Shown here in pieces: positions 34,710 through 44,047 of a stretch of DNA of 64,000 nucleotides. Origin of the DNA: Allopusillimonas sp008369125. GTDB taxonomy: Bacteria; Pseudomonadota; Gammaproteobacteria; Burkholderiales; Burkholderiaceae_B. Both the position numbers and the translations under genes were made by a program. Location of the stretch: contig NZ_VOAY01000004.1 of NCBI RefSeq assembly GCF_008369125.1, forward strand, positions 434,001 through 498,000. Reading direction: 5' to 3'. Under the pieces are notes generated by a model. That model made no database searches. It saw only the letters and a program-made list of their open reading frames with translations, and was not told the origin of the DNA. How positions within the stretch are numbered: the stretch's first letter is position 1; the number at the start of each line of letters is the position of its first letter.

Positions 34710-35216
34710 CTAACTAAGCTGCTTGAGCAGCGTGGCAGCGTCACTGACATCAAATTTGCCAGCTTGCTCAACATTCAAATGCTTGACCACGCCATCTTCA
34801 AGCACAGCCGAAAAGCGTTGCGAACGCACGCCCATGCCGCGCGCAGAAAAATCAGCATCCAGCCCCAAAGCGCGTACCCAGGCGGCACTGCCATCGGCCA
34901 GCATGCGTACGCGGCCGGCTACACCCTGATCGCGGCCCCAGGCACCCATTACAAACGCGTCATTGACTGCCACGCACCAGATCTCGTCGACGCCATGCTT
35001 ATGCATCTGCTCAGCCAATTCAACATAGCCTGGAAGGTGTTTGGCTGAGCACGTTGGCGTAAAGGCGCCAGGAACCGCAAACAGGGCAATTTTCTTGCCT
35101 TTGACCATTTCTGAAACCTGAAACTGATTAGGACCGACTGCACAACTATCGGTCTCAGTTTCAATAAACTCGGTGAGAACGCCGTCTGGAACCTGGTCAC
35201 CAATTTTTATAGCCAT
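34710..35216 (-). CDS. Peroxiredoxin, Prx5 family
   Basis: The 168-aa protein is a Prx5/PMP20-type peroxiredoxin that reduces peroxides in the cytosol. The peroxidatic cysteine is in PGAFTPTCSAKHLPGY (about residue 50), and the family motif VNDAFVMGAWGRDQ follows. The start MAIKIGDQVPDG fits the family. An in-frame upstream start adds only six residues. The reductant (glutaredoxin or thioredoxin) is not visible. Confidence 0.92.
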   Translation of the reverse strand: MAIKIGDQVPDGVLTEFIETETDSCAVGPNQFQVSEMVKGKKIALFAVPGAFTPTCSAKHLPGYVELAEQMHKHGVDEIWCVAVNDAFVMGAWGRDQGVAGRVRMLADGSAAWVRALGLDADFSARGMGVRSQRFSAVLEDGVVKHLNVEQAGKFDVSDAATLLKQLS

Positions 35217-35570
35217 GACAATCTCCGCAAGCAATTATTGATTTCCCTTCGTAGTGAGGGAACGAAAAACGGCGGCAGTCGCGAACGCGCTGACGCCATG
35301 AAAAAACGCAGCCAGGCCCGAAATAGGTAAAGCACGGCCACGACATGACCTTTGAGGCCTGCCATCCGCAGCCATCGGCGGCATGAATGCATAATGATAC
35401 GCTCCCGATGCAGGGTACGTCGCGACCTAGGTACCGCGTGGTCAGGATATCCACGCAAAACTGTTGCATTGCGGCACGCTGGTGCAACACCTACTACGGC
35501 AACTACGGATTATTCAAGACCAGATACCGTATATGATAGGTCTCTTGTTTCATTCGCAGCGACACCACAC
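35217..35570. other. Gene-free region before moaC
   Basis: About 350 bp between the divergent peroxiredoxin and moaC genes. I looked for a molybdenum-cofactor riboswitch and could not support one. Reading frames here lack ribosome binding sites and family character. Confidence 0.35.
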
Positions 35571-36074
35571 ATGACCAAAATCTCCGGGCAAACGCCCACG
35601 CTTACCCATATCGACGAATCCGGCGAAGCCCGCATGGTTGACGTCGGCGACAAGCAATCAACCCAGCGCACAGCCATCGCCGAAGCCGTTGTCCGCCTAA
35701 GCCCTACCGCTTACGCCCTGTTGTCAGCCGCCAACAACGCCAAAGGTGACGCACTCAATACAGCACGCATTGCCGGCATACTGGCTGCCAAACGTTGCGC
35801 CGAACTTATTCCTTTGTGCCACAGCCTGCCACTCAGCTTTGCGGGCATTGACTTCTTCCCTGATGATGCAGCACATACTATCCGCGTGCAGGCCACCTGC
35901 CGCAGCGACTACAAAACCGGCGTAGAAATGGAAGCCATGACCGCCTGCAGCGTGGCCGCCCTCACACTCTACGACATGTGCAAGGCAGCCGACAAAGGCA
36001 TAGTACTCGAGCAGGTTCGACTGCTGTACAAGTCAGGCGGAAAAAGCGGCGAGTGGCGGGCAAACGCCAACTAA
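35571..36074 (+). CDS. moaC: Cyclic pyranopterin monophosphate synthase MoaC
   Basis: MoaC converts the MoaA product to cyclic pyranopterin monophosphate in molybdenum cofactor synthesis. The 167-aa protein starts with a TKISGQTPTLTHIDESGEARMVDVGDK block and shows KRCAELIPLCHSLPL, GVEMEAMTACSVAALTLYDMCKA and the C-terminal LLYKSGGKSGEW. The ATG at 35571 was chosen because these residues match the usual N-terminus; an upstream in-frame extension of 73 residues has no family character. Confidence 0.97.
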   Translation: MTKISGQTPTLTHIDESGEARMVDVGDKQSTQRTAIAEAVVRLSPTAYALLSAANNAKGDALNTARIAGILAAKRCAELIPLCHSLPLSFAGIDFFPDDAAHTIRVQATCRSDYKTGVEMEAMTACSVAALTLYDMCKAADKGIVLEQVRLLYKSGGKSGEWRANAN

Positions 36075-36125
36075 GCACTAGCGCACTTCCAGCCCGCACA
36101 GGCCCCTCACTTTAATACACTCACT

Positions 36126-36812
36126 ATGTGGGCGTTTGCTTTCGCCAGTTTACTCGGAGGCTTGTCGGGGCTATACAGCGCTGCGCTCGCCGCAGCGTAT
36201 GCCAAGGCCATCGAGCAAGGTAAACTGGCCAACACAGCCACCCTGCTCTATTCGCTCGCACATCCACAGTTTCGTTTTTCAACCCCCGCCCAACGCTTTG
36301 CCGTGCTTGTGTGCGTCCTCGTTCTCGCCGCCAGCCATATCTGGTTTCTTGGTCGGTACGGGTGGTCCGCGCATGCGCTTGCGCTAGCTTTTCAAGCATC
36401 TCTGCTTTGCAGTCTGGCGCTCATCGACATCCGTACAGGCCTGTTGCCCGACGCCTTGAACCTGCCGTTGTTTTCCGCAGGCCTGATCGTGGCCCTGCAA
36501 CCCTCAGCCGCTACCAATGTTACTCATGCACTGCTTGGCGCATTCGTGGGATACGGCTTTCTTTGGCTAGTAATGGGGTTGTTCTCAAAAATCGCCAAAA
36601 CAGAAGGCATGGGGCGAGGCGATCTCAAACTGGCGGCCGCATTGGGCGCCTGCTGCGGCATTGAGCACATTTTGTATGTGCTGATGCTGGCCAGCCTCGC
36701 CGGCACCCTATTCGCCATGAGCCATCAGCGCACTGTATTCGCCAAAGGCAGCTACCCATTCGGCCCTTTTCTCGCTGGTGCCGGCCTTGCCGTCACACTG
36801 GCACATGCATAG
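36126..36812 (+). CDS. Short A24 prepilin peptidase-like protein
   Basis: The 228-aa membrane protein has the two catalytic aspartates of peptidase family A24: D101 in LIDIRTGLLPDALNLP and D166 in GMGRGDLKLAAALGA. It lacks the cysteine-rich N-terminal DiS_P_DiS domain of full-length PilD and is about 60 residues shorter. It is therefore a short-form prepilin peptidase. No pilin or secretion genes are nearby; it sits between moaC and moaD. It may process pseudopilins encoded elsewhere. Confidence 0.82.
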   Translation: MWAFAFASLLGGLSGLYSAALAAAYAKAIEQGKLANTATLLYSLAHPQFRFSTPAQRFAVLVCVLVLAASHIWFLGRYGWSAHALALAFQASLLCSLALIDIRTGLLPDALNLPLFSAGLIVALQPSAATNVTHALLGAFVGYGFLWLVMGLFSKIAKTEGMGRGDLKLAAALGACCGIEHILYVLMLASLAGTLFAMSHQRTVFAKGSYPFGPFLAGAGLAVTLAHA

Positions 36813-36913
36813 CCTGCAGCCTTGCACTTAAGCACGGCAACACCCTATTTCGATGAGCTAGAATAGGCCATAACAACGGGGCCCGTGTTTGCATGCCCCG
36901 CCAGGAGACTAAC

Positions 36914-37168
36914 GTGGCCAACCCAGCAACCATTACCGTACTTTACTTCGCCCAAGTCGCCGAGCTTACCGGACAGCGACACGAATCCTGCCCGTTTGAC
37001 GCCCCCATAACGGGAAGCGACTGGCTAGCCCAGCTCGAAGCCCGCTTCCCCCAACTTGCACCCGTTACACGCCTCAAACTTGCCGTCAATCAATACCATG
37101 TGCCACATGACACGCTCATACAACCGGGCGACGAGGTAGCCGTATTTGAACCCGTGACCGGAGGCTAA
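36914..37168 (+). CDS. moaD: Molybdopterin synthase small subunit MoaD
   Basis: This 84-aa ubiquitin-like protein carries sulphur as a C-terminal thiocarboxylate; the required Gly-Gly end is present (FEPVTGG). The start is a GTG at 36914, because an AGGAG site lies six bases before it; an ATG 21 bases upstream has no such site. It is followed two bases later by moaE, whose ribosome binding site GGAGG overlaps the moaD end. Confidence 0.92.
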   Translation: MANPATITVLYFAQVAELTGQRHESCPFDAPITGSDWLAQLEARFPQLAPVTRLKLAVNQYHVPHDTLIQPGDEVAVFEPVTGG

Positions 37169-37170
37169 CC

Positions 37171-37647
37171 ATGGTTGTTGTACAAGAAGACGATTTCGAC
37201 GCCGCCCAACTAACCGAAGCACTGCGTCAGCGACACCCCGGCAAAACAGGGGCCCTGGTCAGCTTTACCGGCTATGTGCGCGATTATGCCGAACACGCGC
37301 CCACCCACACTCTGTTTCTTGAGCACTACCCAGGCATGTGCGAACGCGAAATAGAAGCCCTCTGCACAACGGCCTGCACTCGCTGGAACGTGCTTGAGTG
37401 TCTGGTGGTACACCGCGTGGGCGAACTCAGCAACACCGATCAAATTGTATTCGTTGCAGTCGCTGGCGCCCACCGCGGCGACACCTTCCGCGCCTGCGAA
37501 TACATCATCGACGCCCTCAAAACCCGCGCCCCCTTCTGGAAACGTGAAACCCTGGCCGACGGCAAACGCTTCTGGGTAGAACAGCGCCAGTCCGACGCCG
37601 ACAAAACCCAACAATGGGGTTTGGACGCGCCAGCGGACAAAACTTAA
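37171..37647 (+). CDS. moaE: Molybdopterin synthase large subunit MoaE
   Basis: MoaE is the catalytic subunit that inserts the dithiolene sulphurs into cyclic pyranopterin. The 158-aa product shows GALVSFTGYVRD, the LFLEHYPGM block, VVHRVGEL, AHRGDTFRACEYIIDALKTRAPFWKRE and the W-containing end. The last ten codons and the stop lie inside the first unit of the 34-bp tandem repeat, so repeat expansion touches the coding end of this gene. Confidence 0.96.
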   Translation: MVVVQEDDFDAAQLTEALRQRHPGKTGALVSFTGYVRDYAEHAPTHTLFLEHYPGMCEREIEALCTTACTRWNVLECLVVHRVGELSNTDQIVFVAVAGAHRGDTFRACEYIIDALKTRAPFWKRETLADGKRFWVEQRQSDADKTQQWGLDAPADKT

Positions 37648-37817
37648 CAAAGGTTTGGACGCGCCAGCGAACAAAACTTAACAAAGGTTTGGACGCGCCA
37701 GCGAACAAAACTTAACAAAGGTTTGGACGCGCCAGCGGACAAAACTTAACAAAGGTTTGGACGCGCCAGCGGACAAAACTTAACAAAGGTTTGGACGCGC
37801 CAGCGAACAAAACCTAA
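37618..37817 (+). repeat. 34-bp tandem repeat, six units
   Basis: Units start at 37618, 37652, 37686, 37720, 37754 and 37788. The unit begins GGTTTGGACGCGCCAGCG and ends CAAAACTTAACAAA. The only internal variation is G or A at unit position 19 (G, A, A, G, G, A), and the last unit diverges and is cut at its end. A weaker ancestor-like copy may lie just upstream in moaE. Each unit can form a small hairpin, with TTTG/CAAA and CGC/GCG pairs. It fills the space between moaE and moeA. Confidence 0.95.
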
Positions 37818-37845
37818 CTGCCCCGTCATTCTGGAGTGTTTTTAC

Positions 37846-39051
37846 ATGCTTGAATTCGATGAAGCCCAGGCCCGCATGGCCTCGGCCGGTACACCTCCCA
37901 ATATCACCGAAGTCTGCCCGATACGCAAGGCAAGAGGTCGGGTTCTGGCGCAAACTCTGTTTGCATCGCTGGATCTGCCCCCGGCCGACAACAGCGCCAT
38001 GGACGGTTACGCCATCCGCCTGGCCGATTATGAGCAAGGCAAACCACTACCCGTACAACAGCGCTGCTTTGCGGGGGTACGCCCAGAGCCACTACAGCCA
38101 GGTCAGTGCATACGCCTTTTTACGGGCAGCCTGATTCCTGAGGGTGCAGATACTGTCGTCATGCAAGAAGATGGCGCAGAAACTGAAGAAGGTTTTACGA
38201 TCTCAGTCCCGCCTGTACTTGGCACGCATATACGTCGCCAAGGTGAAGACATTGCCACTGACGCACAGCTATTTGCCAAGGGCACCTTGCTGGGCCCCGC
38301 TGAAATCGCCTTGCTCGCTTCGCAAGGATATGCCGAAGTGCATGTTTACCCAACGCTGCGTGTGGGCATTCTGACCACAGGTGACGAGCTGATTCTGCCC
38401 GGGCAAGAAAGAAGCGATGAAAACATCTATAACTCTAATGGCCCCATGCTGACAGCCATGGCAGAAAACCTCGGGGTCGAGGTTGTACACGCATTGCATG
38501 CGCTGGACACCGCCGAATCACTTGATAACGCCTTGTCCACGCTGCTAAATGACTGCGATGTCGTGCTGACCGTAGGCGGCGTGTCAGTCGGCGAAAAAGA
38601 CTTGGTCAAGCCTGCCATCGAACAGGCCGGAGGAAAACTCGATCTGTGGCGCGTACTCATGAAACCGGGCAAGCCCGTAGCTCTCGCCCACATCGGCAGC
38701 AAGCCCATTGTCTGCCTGCCCGGCAACCCCGTTTCAGCCTTCGCCGTGTTCACTTTACTGGTCACGCCACTGATTCGCACCATGCAGGGCCGTGCCACCG
38801 TGATCCCAGATGTGCAGTTCGGCAAAATTATGGCTGACAGGCCTTTTGAAGAAAAACGTGAAGAGTTTCTGCGTGTTCATGCCGAGTTCGTGGCCGACGA
38901 CCAGCCTCGCCTACGGCCATACTTTCAACAAGGATCAGGCATCATAAGCTCGTTGCCTTGGGCCAGTGGCTTTGCCCGCATACCAGCTGGCACCCGCGTC
39001 GAAGATGGCACCACGGTGCGCTACTACGACTTGAAACACTGGCTCTCATAA
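37846..39051 (+). CDS. moeA: Molybdopterin molybdotransferase MoeA
   Basis: MoeA inserts molybdate into adenylated molybdopterin. The 401-aa protein shows the expected motifs: LPPADNSAMDGYAIR, IFTGS-like RLFTGSLIPEGADTVVMQED, GDELILPGQ, the IYNSNGPML segment, the TVGGVSVGEKDLVKPA motif and KPGKPVALAHIG followed by LPGNPVSA. It follows moaE after the 34-bp repeat tract, so co-expression would require reading through about 200 bp of repeats. Confidence 0.97.
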   Translation: MLEFDEAQARMASAGTPPNITEVCPIRKARGRVLAQTLFASLDLPPADNSAMDGYAIRLADYEQGKPLPVQQRCFAGVRPEPLQPGQCIRLFTGSLIPEGADTVVMQEDGAETEEGFTISVPPVLGTHIRRQGEDIATDAQLFAKGTLLGPAEIALLASQGYAEVHVYPTLRVGILTTGDELILPGQERSDENIYNSNGPMLTAMAENLGVEVVHALHALDTAESLDNALSTLLNDCDVVLTVGGVSVGEKDLVKPAIEQAGGKLDLWRVLMKPGKPVALAHIGSKPIVCLPGNPVSAFAVFTLLVTPLIRTMQGRATVIPDVQFGKIMADRPFEEKREEFLRVHAEFVADDQPRLRPYFQQGSGIISSLPWASGFARIPAGTRVEDGTTVRYYDLKHWLS

Positions 39052-39208
39052 AAAAGCGCGCCAGGCTGCGAGACGTAGTCTGGGTTCACGCGCTCTTCTT
39101 GCCTGCAACACATGGTGCTGGCCTCTGCGCCCATGTGTTGGCCTGCCGGCCATATCGACCGCAGGCGGATACGTCCAACAGCGCTCTCTCGAAACACGTG
39201 AACTGACC

Positions 39209-40003
39209 TCAGGCGGTTTCGGCCTTTATGACGCCCGCATCCAGGAGACAATCTGCCAGTGCTATAAATTGCGACACGGAAAGCTCCTCGGCGCGAGCCG
39301 TCGGGGGTATTCCCAACGCATCCCAGTCGATGTGTTCAGCCCAATCTGCCAGCCCACGACGCAGCATCTTGCGCCGCTGAGCAAATGCACGCGCTACGAC
39401 GCGTGCAAATACGCGGTCGCTACGCGGACGTGGCCTGGATTCTGGCAACGGAACCATACGCACAATGGCCGACACCACCCGCGGCGGCGGATCAAACGCT
39501 TCAGGCGCAACATCAAACAGCTTGAACATGCGGTAGCGCGACTGCAGCATGACAGACAGGCGGCTATAGTCACCGGTGGCAGGCTTGGCCACCATGCGGT
39601 CTACAACCTCGCGTTGCAACATAAAATGCTGATCGACGACCTGATCAGCACAATCGATTAAATGAAACAACAACGGGCTGGAAATGTTGTACGGCAAGTT
39701 GCCCACTAGACGCAATCGGCTTCCAAGCGCAGAAAAATCAGTTTTTAGTGCATCGCCTTCAATAACAGTGATCCGGTCAGCCGGATGTTGCCTACGCAGG
39801 CGTGCCGCCAGATCACGGTCAATTTCAACCACAATCAAATGATTGAGCGATTGCAGCAGCGGCCCCGTCAGGGCCGAAAGCCCAGGCCCGATTTCAATAA
39901 CCGTATCATCGCGGCCTGGGTCTATTGCCCTGACGATGGACTCCGTAACGCCCTGGTCAACGAGAAAATGCTGACCGAATCGCTTGCGCGCCTGATGCAC
40001 CAT
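39209..40003 (-). CDS. rsmA: 16S rRNA (A1518/A1519-N6) dimethyltransferase
   Basis: RsmA (KsgA) dimethylates two adenines near the 3' end of 16S rRNA. The 264-aa product starts MVHQARKRFGQHFLVDQ and has the SAM-binding IEIGPGLSALTGPLL motif and the catalytic NLPYNISSPLLF motif. The ATG at 40003 is taken because family sequence begins there; a longer frame starts within surA. It is the last gene of the lptD-surA-rsmA string, just five bases after surA. Confidence 0.97.
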   Translation of the reverse strand: MVHQARKRFGQHFLVDQGVTESIVRAIDPGRDDTVIEIGPGLSALTGPLLQSLNHLIVVEIDRDLAARLRRQHPADRITVIEGDALKTDFSALGSRLRLVGNLPYNISSPLLFHLIDCADQVVDQHFMLQREVVDRMVAKPATGDYSRLSVMLQSRYRMFKLFDVAPEAFDPPPRVVSAIVRMVPLPESRPRPRSDRVFARVVARAFAQRRKMLRRGLADWAEHIDWDALGIPPTARAEELSVSQFIALADCLLDAGVIKAETA

Positions 40004-40007
40004 CGTC

Positions 40008-41525
40008 TTAACGCCTGCCACTGCTCGATTCGGGATCGAGGCGGTTGTCAATATAAGCATGACCACGCAACTGGCTAAGCCATTCTTCGTACGCAGGCTC
40101 TATGCGCCGCTCGAACAGCGTTTTGCGTGCTTCCATACGCCTGAACTCGTCGCCCATGTCTTTATTGCGCCGCTCGATCACCTGAATGAGATGCCAGCCA
40201 AACTGCGAACGAACTGGTTCACTGACCTGGCCGGGTTGTAGCGCATTCATGGCCTGTTCAAACGCTGGCACGGTTTCGCCAGGTGTAAGCCAGCCAAGAT
40301 CGCCACCCTGTGGCGCACTTGCGTCTTCTGAATAACGCTTGGCAAGGTCTTCGAAGCTTTCACCGTTGAGAATGCGCTGACGCAGTTGCTCGACGCGATC
40401 ATGCGCGGCCTGATCAGACATGACCTTGCTGATCTTGATAAGAATGTGGCGTGCATGCGTTTGCGTGACAATCATGGGCCCCTGCTGCTGCGGCGTGGGC
40501 GATGCATCGGCAAGCGTGGGTGGCGCCGCAGGCCTGGCCTGAGGCTGGGCCGACGCGGCACCCTTGGCAGTTACTTTGAGAATATGGAAACCATTAGCAC
40601 TGCGGACAACTTTGCCCACTTCGCCTGCTTTCAGTGACTGGGTTGCCTGCACAAACAGATCAGGCCAACCATCAACAGGGCGCACACCCAAATTGCCGCC
40701 CTCAAGTGCCTGCGGGCCATCTGAAGAGGCCGCAGCCACGCCGGCGAAGTCAGCCCCGCTACGAACTCGGGCCAGCAGGCCCTCGGCCTTTTGCCGCAAT
40801 GACTCAACCTGAGAGGCCGTTGCGCCCTCGGGGACGGCTACCAGAATCTGTGCGATACCCAGCATCTGAGGACCAGACTGGGCCGACGCGCGCGATGGTG
40901 CTACCGACTGTTGCCTACTCTGTTGAGGTGTACGGCCAGCTTGTCGATCCTGATTTTTCAGAAACGAGTCAATCTCGCCATCGGATATGGTGACAGTACT
41001 GTCGACGGCGCGCTGGCGCAGCATATCCATGCGAACCTCAGTACGCACGCTGTCGAGATAATGGTCCCAGCTGACGCCTGATTTTTCGATTTCGCGTCGC
41101 AACTGAGCCTCGGTAAGCTTATTGCGGCCCGCTACGGCCTGCACGGCCTGGGCAAGCTGCGCCTCGGAAACCCGAATACCCAGGCGCTCTGCCTCCTGGC
41201 GCTGGAGCTCTTGCGTGATCATGCGCTGCAAAACCTGTTTTTGTAACGTTGCCTCATCGGGTATCGGAATATTCTGATGCTGCAACTGCTGTCGTGCAGT
41301 TTGCATATCGGCATTGACCTGCTGCAAAGTAATTACGTTGGTGTTGACGACAGCCGCAATGCCGTCGACAAACTGGGCACCGGCGGGCTTGGCTGCAGGC
41401 TCTGCAGGGCTCTTGGCGGAAGACGTTGCCGGCTTCGCTAACAGGGAGGTGCCTGGCAGCAATATGGCTCCCGCCAGGGCAACCAAAAAAGACACAATCC
41501 AGCGTTTGGCGGGCAGTCTATGCAT
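40008..41525 (-). CDS. surA: Periplasmic chaperone and peptidyl-prolyl isomerase SurA
   Basis: SurA escorts outer-membrane proteins, including LptD, through the periplasm. The 505-aa product has a signal peptide, an Ala/Lys/Pro-rich linker, the SurA N-terminal chaperone domain (VDGIAAVVNTNVITLQQV) and two PpiC parvulin domains (around ILVAVPEGATASQ and HILIKISKVMS). It is about 75 residues longer than E. coli SurA, mostly through low-complexity linkers. Its start overlaps the lptD stop (TAATG), so they are coupled. Confidence 0.96.
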   Translation of the reverse strand: MHRLPAKRWIVSFLVALAGAILLPGTSLLAKPATSSAKSPAEPAAKPAGAQFVDGIAAVVNTNVITLQQVNADMQTARQQLQHQNIPIPDEATLQKQVLQRMITQELQRQEAERLGIRVSEAQLAQAVQAVAGRNKLTEAQLRREIEKSGVSWDHYLDSVRTEVRMDMLRQRAVDSTVTISDGEIDSFLKNQDRQAGRTPQQSRQQSVAPSRASAQSGPQMLGIAQILVAVPEGATASQVESLRQKAEGLLARVRSGADFAGVAAASSDGPQALEGGNLGVRPVDGWPDLFVQATQSLKAGEVGKVVRSANGFHILKVTAKGAASAQPQARPAAPPTLADASPTPQQQGPMIVTQTHARHILIKISKVMSDQAAHDRVEQLRQRILNGESFEDLAKRYSEDASAPQGGDLGWLTPGETVPAFEQAMNALQPGQVSEPVRSQFGWHLIQVIERRNKDMGDEFRRMEARKTLFERRIEPAYEEWLSQLRGHAYIDNRLDPESSSGRR

Positions 41526-43906
41526 TATTCATACCTCTCGAAGGTCGTTTTTTCAGATATAGGAGGAGTTACCGGCTCGTATCCGATAACTCTGTCGCTA
41601 AGCAGCCGCATCGGGTCGGTACCAAGCGACCCGAGTCCGGCCAGCTCCAGCTGGAAAAATACTGCGGTATTGGTGTCACCGCGGGATACGGCATAGCGCT
41701 GAAGCACCATGCGCGCTGTCCAGCAGCAGTCGCCTTTATACTCCAGACCAACAATGGTCTGAGTATTACGCTTTTCTTGTAATGAGTAATCGAAGCGCCC
41801 CATGGTATACAGACTGCGGGTCAACGGCCATTGACCCGCCAGGCTAATCTGTTCACGCGTGCGATCATCTTCGGGATCCACATAGACGTCAGGGTTGGCG
41901 ACCATGAGCGGGTCACGTTCATAACGATACGATACCGACAATGAGGTGAGACGTTTGGGGCTCCAGCGAACTCCTGCCGACATGCGATTGCGTTCGCGCG
42001 ACTCTGGGTTAAATTGCGCGTCGAACCGCACATTGAACTTATCGGTTAGCGCAGCACTGGCACCGACAAGATAATCTGACCGCGTGTTTGTGCGGGGTGT
42101 TTCGGCGCCCAGAGTGACACGCTGATCCTCAAAGTACAGCCGCTGGGCAGCCGACAGAGACAAGCGTTCAAAACCACTTTCAGCGTCGAGCCAGCGCGAT
42201 GTCAGACCGATAGTCAACTGGTTTGCATTGGAAATGCGATCCCAGCCACCGCTGAAAATATTCTCACCAAAGGCCTGCGCATAATTGAATGAGGCAATGC
42301 TGGTGTCGTAGATGGGGATATCTGATTGATCCCGATACGGGACATTCAGATAATACACGCGAGGCTCAAGGGTTTGAATGGAGTCATTGCCGAACAGCGT
42401 GGTATTGCGCTCAAAGGTCATGCCGGAATCAAGCGACATAATGGGCAGCACACGGCTTTGCGAATCTGGAAGCCCCACAAAACCTGTATCGGCTCCATAC
42501 CAATTGGTATTGTACTGGCTCATGTGCAAGCCCATCTTAGGCGTTACATACCAGCCTGCACGCACAATGGGGTAGGCTATCGTTGTGTACGAACTGAGGC
42601 GAGTACCGTCGGGTGCAATGTGATGATTGCGCCAGTAATCAAACTTGGACAGCCGGCCTGAATAAAAAGGCATGCTAAAGCGTGTGGCGTAATTTTCAGA
42701 CACAACATCAAACCCACCCCAGTTATATCGCGCAGCACGCATGTAGAGCTCGGGCAGTTTATCAAACTGCGGCTGCTCGTAGTTGGTGGTTTTATCTTGC
42801 AAGGTTTGGTATTTGAATGCCGACAAAGAGCCACTGAAATATTTGTAGCCGCTCCAGGTAACGCGCGCCGAACTGGGTAAATAATTGACAGACGCGTCAC
42901 TCATGCCAAATGACGAGAAATCACGAAAATAATCGTCGTCTGACACACGCCGATAATCGAGATAGGCATTGAATCCATTACCCAGAATCTGTTTGTGCTG
43001 ACCGAGCAGCATCCAGCGGTCTTCACCAGTGACATGGTCGTGACCCAGCCAGGTGCCGTCGAGCTGACCGCTGTATTTACGCCCTAGATAGCGAAATTGC
43101 CCCCCCAATTGAACACCGCGTTTGCTGAGGTAGCGAGGCGTAAGCGTGGCATCGTAGTTAGGGGCAATATTGAAGTAATACGGTATTGAGAGATCGAACC
43201 CACTATTGGATGACGCCCCGTAAGTGGGCACCAGCAACCCCGATTTACGCTCTTTTTTGACTGGAAAGGTCAGATAGGGCGAATACAGAATGGGGACTTT
43301 CTTGAAGTACAACACGCCGTTGCGGGCGATGCCTTCGTTTTTATCGAAATCAAGATCGACTTGCTGCGATGAGATATACCAGGCCGGATCGGGACAAGGG
43401 CAGCCAGCGTAATTAACATCAGTAAGTCGCAGCCGGGTGCGGCTCAAGATGTCAGCGTGCGCCGCCTTGCCTGCACCACCCGTCGAACCCAGCCAGAAAT
43501 TGGGATCAGTAACTTCACCCGTTTCGCTGTTAATGTTGTAGTTGAGCTCTGAGCCACGCACAATGGTGGCGTCACGCATGATGAGGCCGTTTCCTCGCAC
43601 ACGGGCATCGCCGGTGCTACGGTCATAGTCGATGTAGTCGCCCTTAACCACCGAATCAATACGACGCACCTCGGCGTTGCCGGTCATGATGACCTTGCCG
43701 CTTTGATCAGTTTCGATTTTGTCAGCGACTAGAAAAGAAGACATTTCGTCTTCATTAATGTTCTGGTGCAAATTTAGCTTGGGAGCAACAGTGAGGCCGC
43801 TGGATGTGAGGGACGGCAGCGTTCCCGACGCCGGCTTTTGCGCCTGCGCCTGCGCCGCCGGCACGCAGCCGAACGCGATTAGAATTGCCCACAAAACCGA
43901 ACGCAC
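41525..43906 (-). CDS. lptD: LPS assembly outer-membrane protein LptD
   Basis: LptD is the beta-barrel that delivers lipopolysaccharide to the cell surface with LptE. The 793-aa product has a signal peptide (GTG start), an N-terminal OstA domain (KIETDQSGKVIMTGNAEVRR), the long LptD barrel and a C-terminal end in FERYE. Cysteines CPCPDPAW near residue 168 and SLEYKGDCCW near the end match the pairs that form the known inter-domain disulphides. It heads the lptD-surA-rsmA operon and is divergent from amgK. Confidence 0.97.
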   Translation of the reverse strand: MRSVLWAILIAFGCVPAAQAQAQKPASGTLPSLTSSGLTVAPKLNLHQNINEDEMSSFLVADKIETDQSGKVIMTGNAEVRRIDSVVKGDYIDYDRSTGDARVRGNGLIMRDATIVRGSELNYNINSETGEVTDPNFWLGSTGGAGKAAHADILSRTRLRLTDVNYAGCPCPDPAWYISSQQVDLDFDKNEGIARNGVLYFKKVPILYSPYLTFPVKKERKSGLLVPTYGASSNSGFDLSIPYYFNIAPNYDATLTPRYLSKRGVQLGGQFRYLGRKYSGQLDGTWLGHDHVTGEDRWMLLGQHKQILGNGFNAYLDYRRVSDDDYFRDFSSFGMSDASVNYLPSSARVTWSGYKYFSGSLSAFKYQTLQDKTTNYEQPQFDKLPELYMRAARYNWGGFDVVSENYATRFSMPFYSGRLSKFDYWRNHHIAPDGTRLSSYTTIAYPIVRAGWYVTPKMGLHMSQYNTNWYGADTGFVGLPDSQSRVLPIMSLDSGMTFERNTTLFGNDSIQTLEPRVYYLNVPYRDQSDIPIYDTSIASFNYAQAFGENIFSGGWDRISNANQLTIGLTSRWLDAESGFERLSLSAAQRLYFEDQRVTLGAETPRTNTRSDYLVGASAALTDKFNVRFDAQFNPESRERNRMSAGVRWSPKRLTSLSVSYRYERDPLMVANPDVYVDPEDDRTREQISLAGQWPLTRSLYTMGRFDYSLQEKRNTQTIVGLEYKGDCCWTARMVLQRYAVSRGDTNTAVFFQLELAGLGSLGTDPMRLLSDRVIGYEPVTPPISEKTTFERYE

Positions 43907-44047
43907 GAGGATCTCGTCTCCTGAAACAGACTATATTTTGACACAACCCCCGACCGCCAGGATTGGCAACCCGGTATTATAGAGAAGCCTTCGCATGCGT
44001 GATTAAAGCATGACGCAACGCCTATCGTATTTGTCTACACACCCAAT

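Noticed and set aside
35352..35570. A 73-residue N-terminal extension of MoaC
   Set aside because: The sequence is unlike MoaC and the family start coincides with the ATG at 35571.
35217..35570. Molybdenum cofactor riboswitch upstream of moaC
   Set aside because: I could not identify the expected conserved helices by eye. A covariance-model search would settle it.
37618..37817. CRISPR array
   Set aside because: The 34-bp units are directly adjacent with no spacers and there are no cas genes, so it is a simple tandem repeat.
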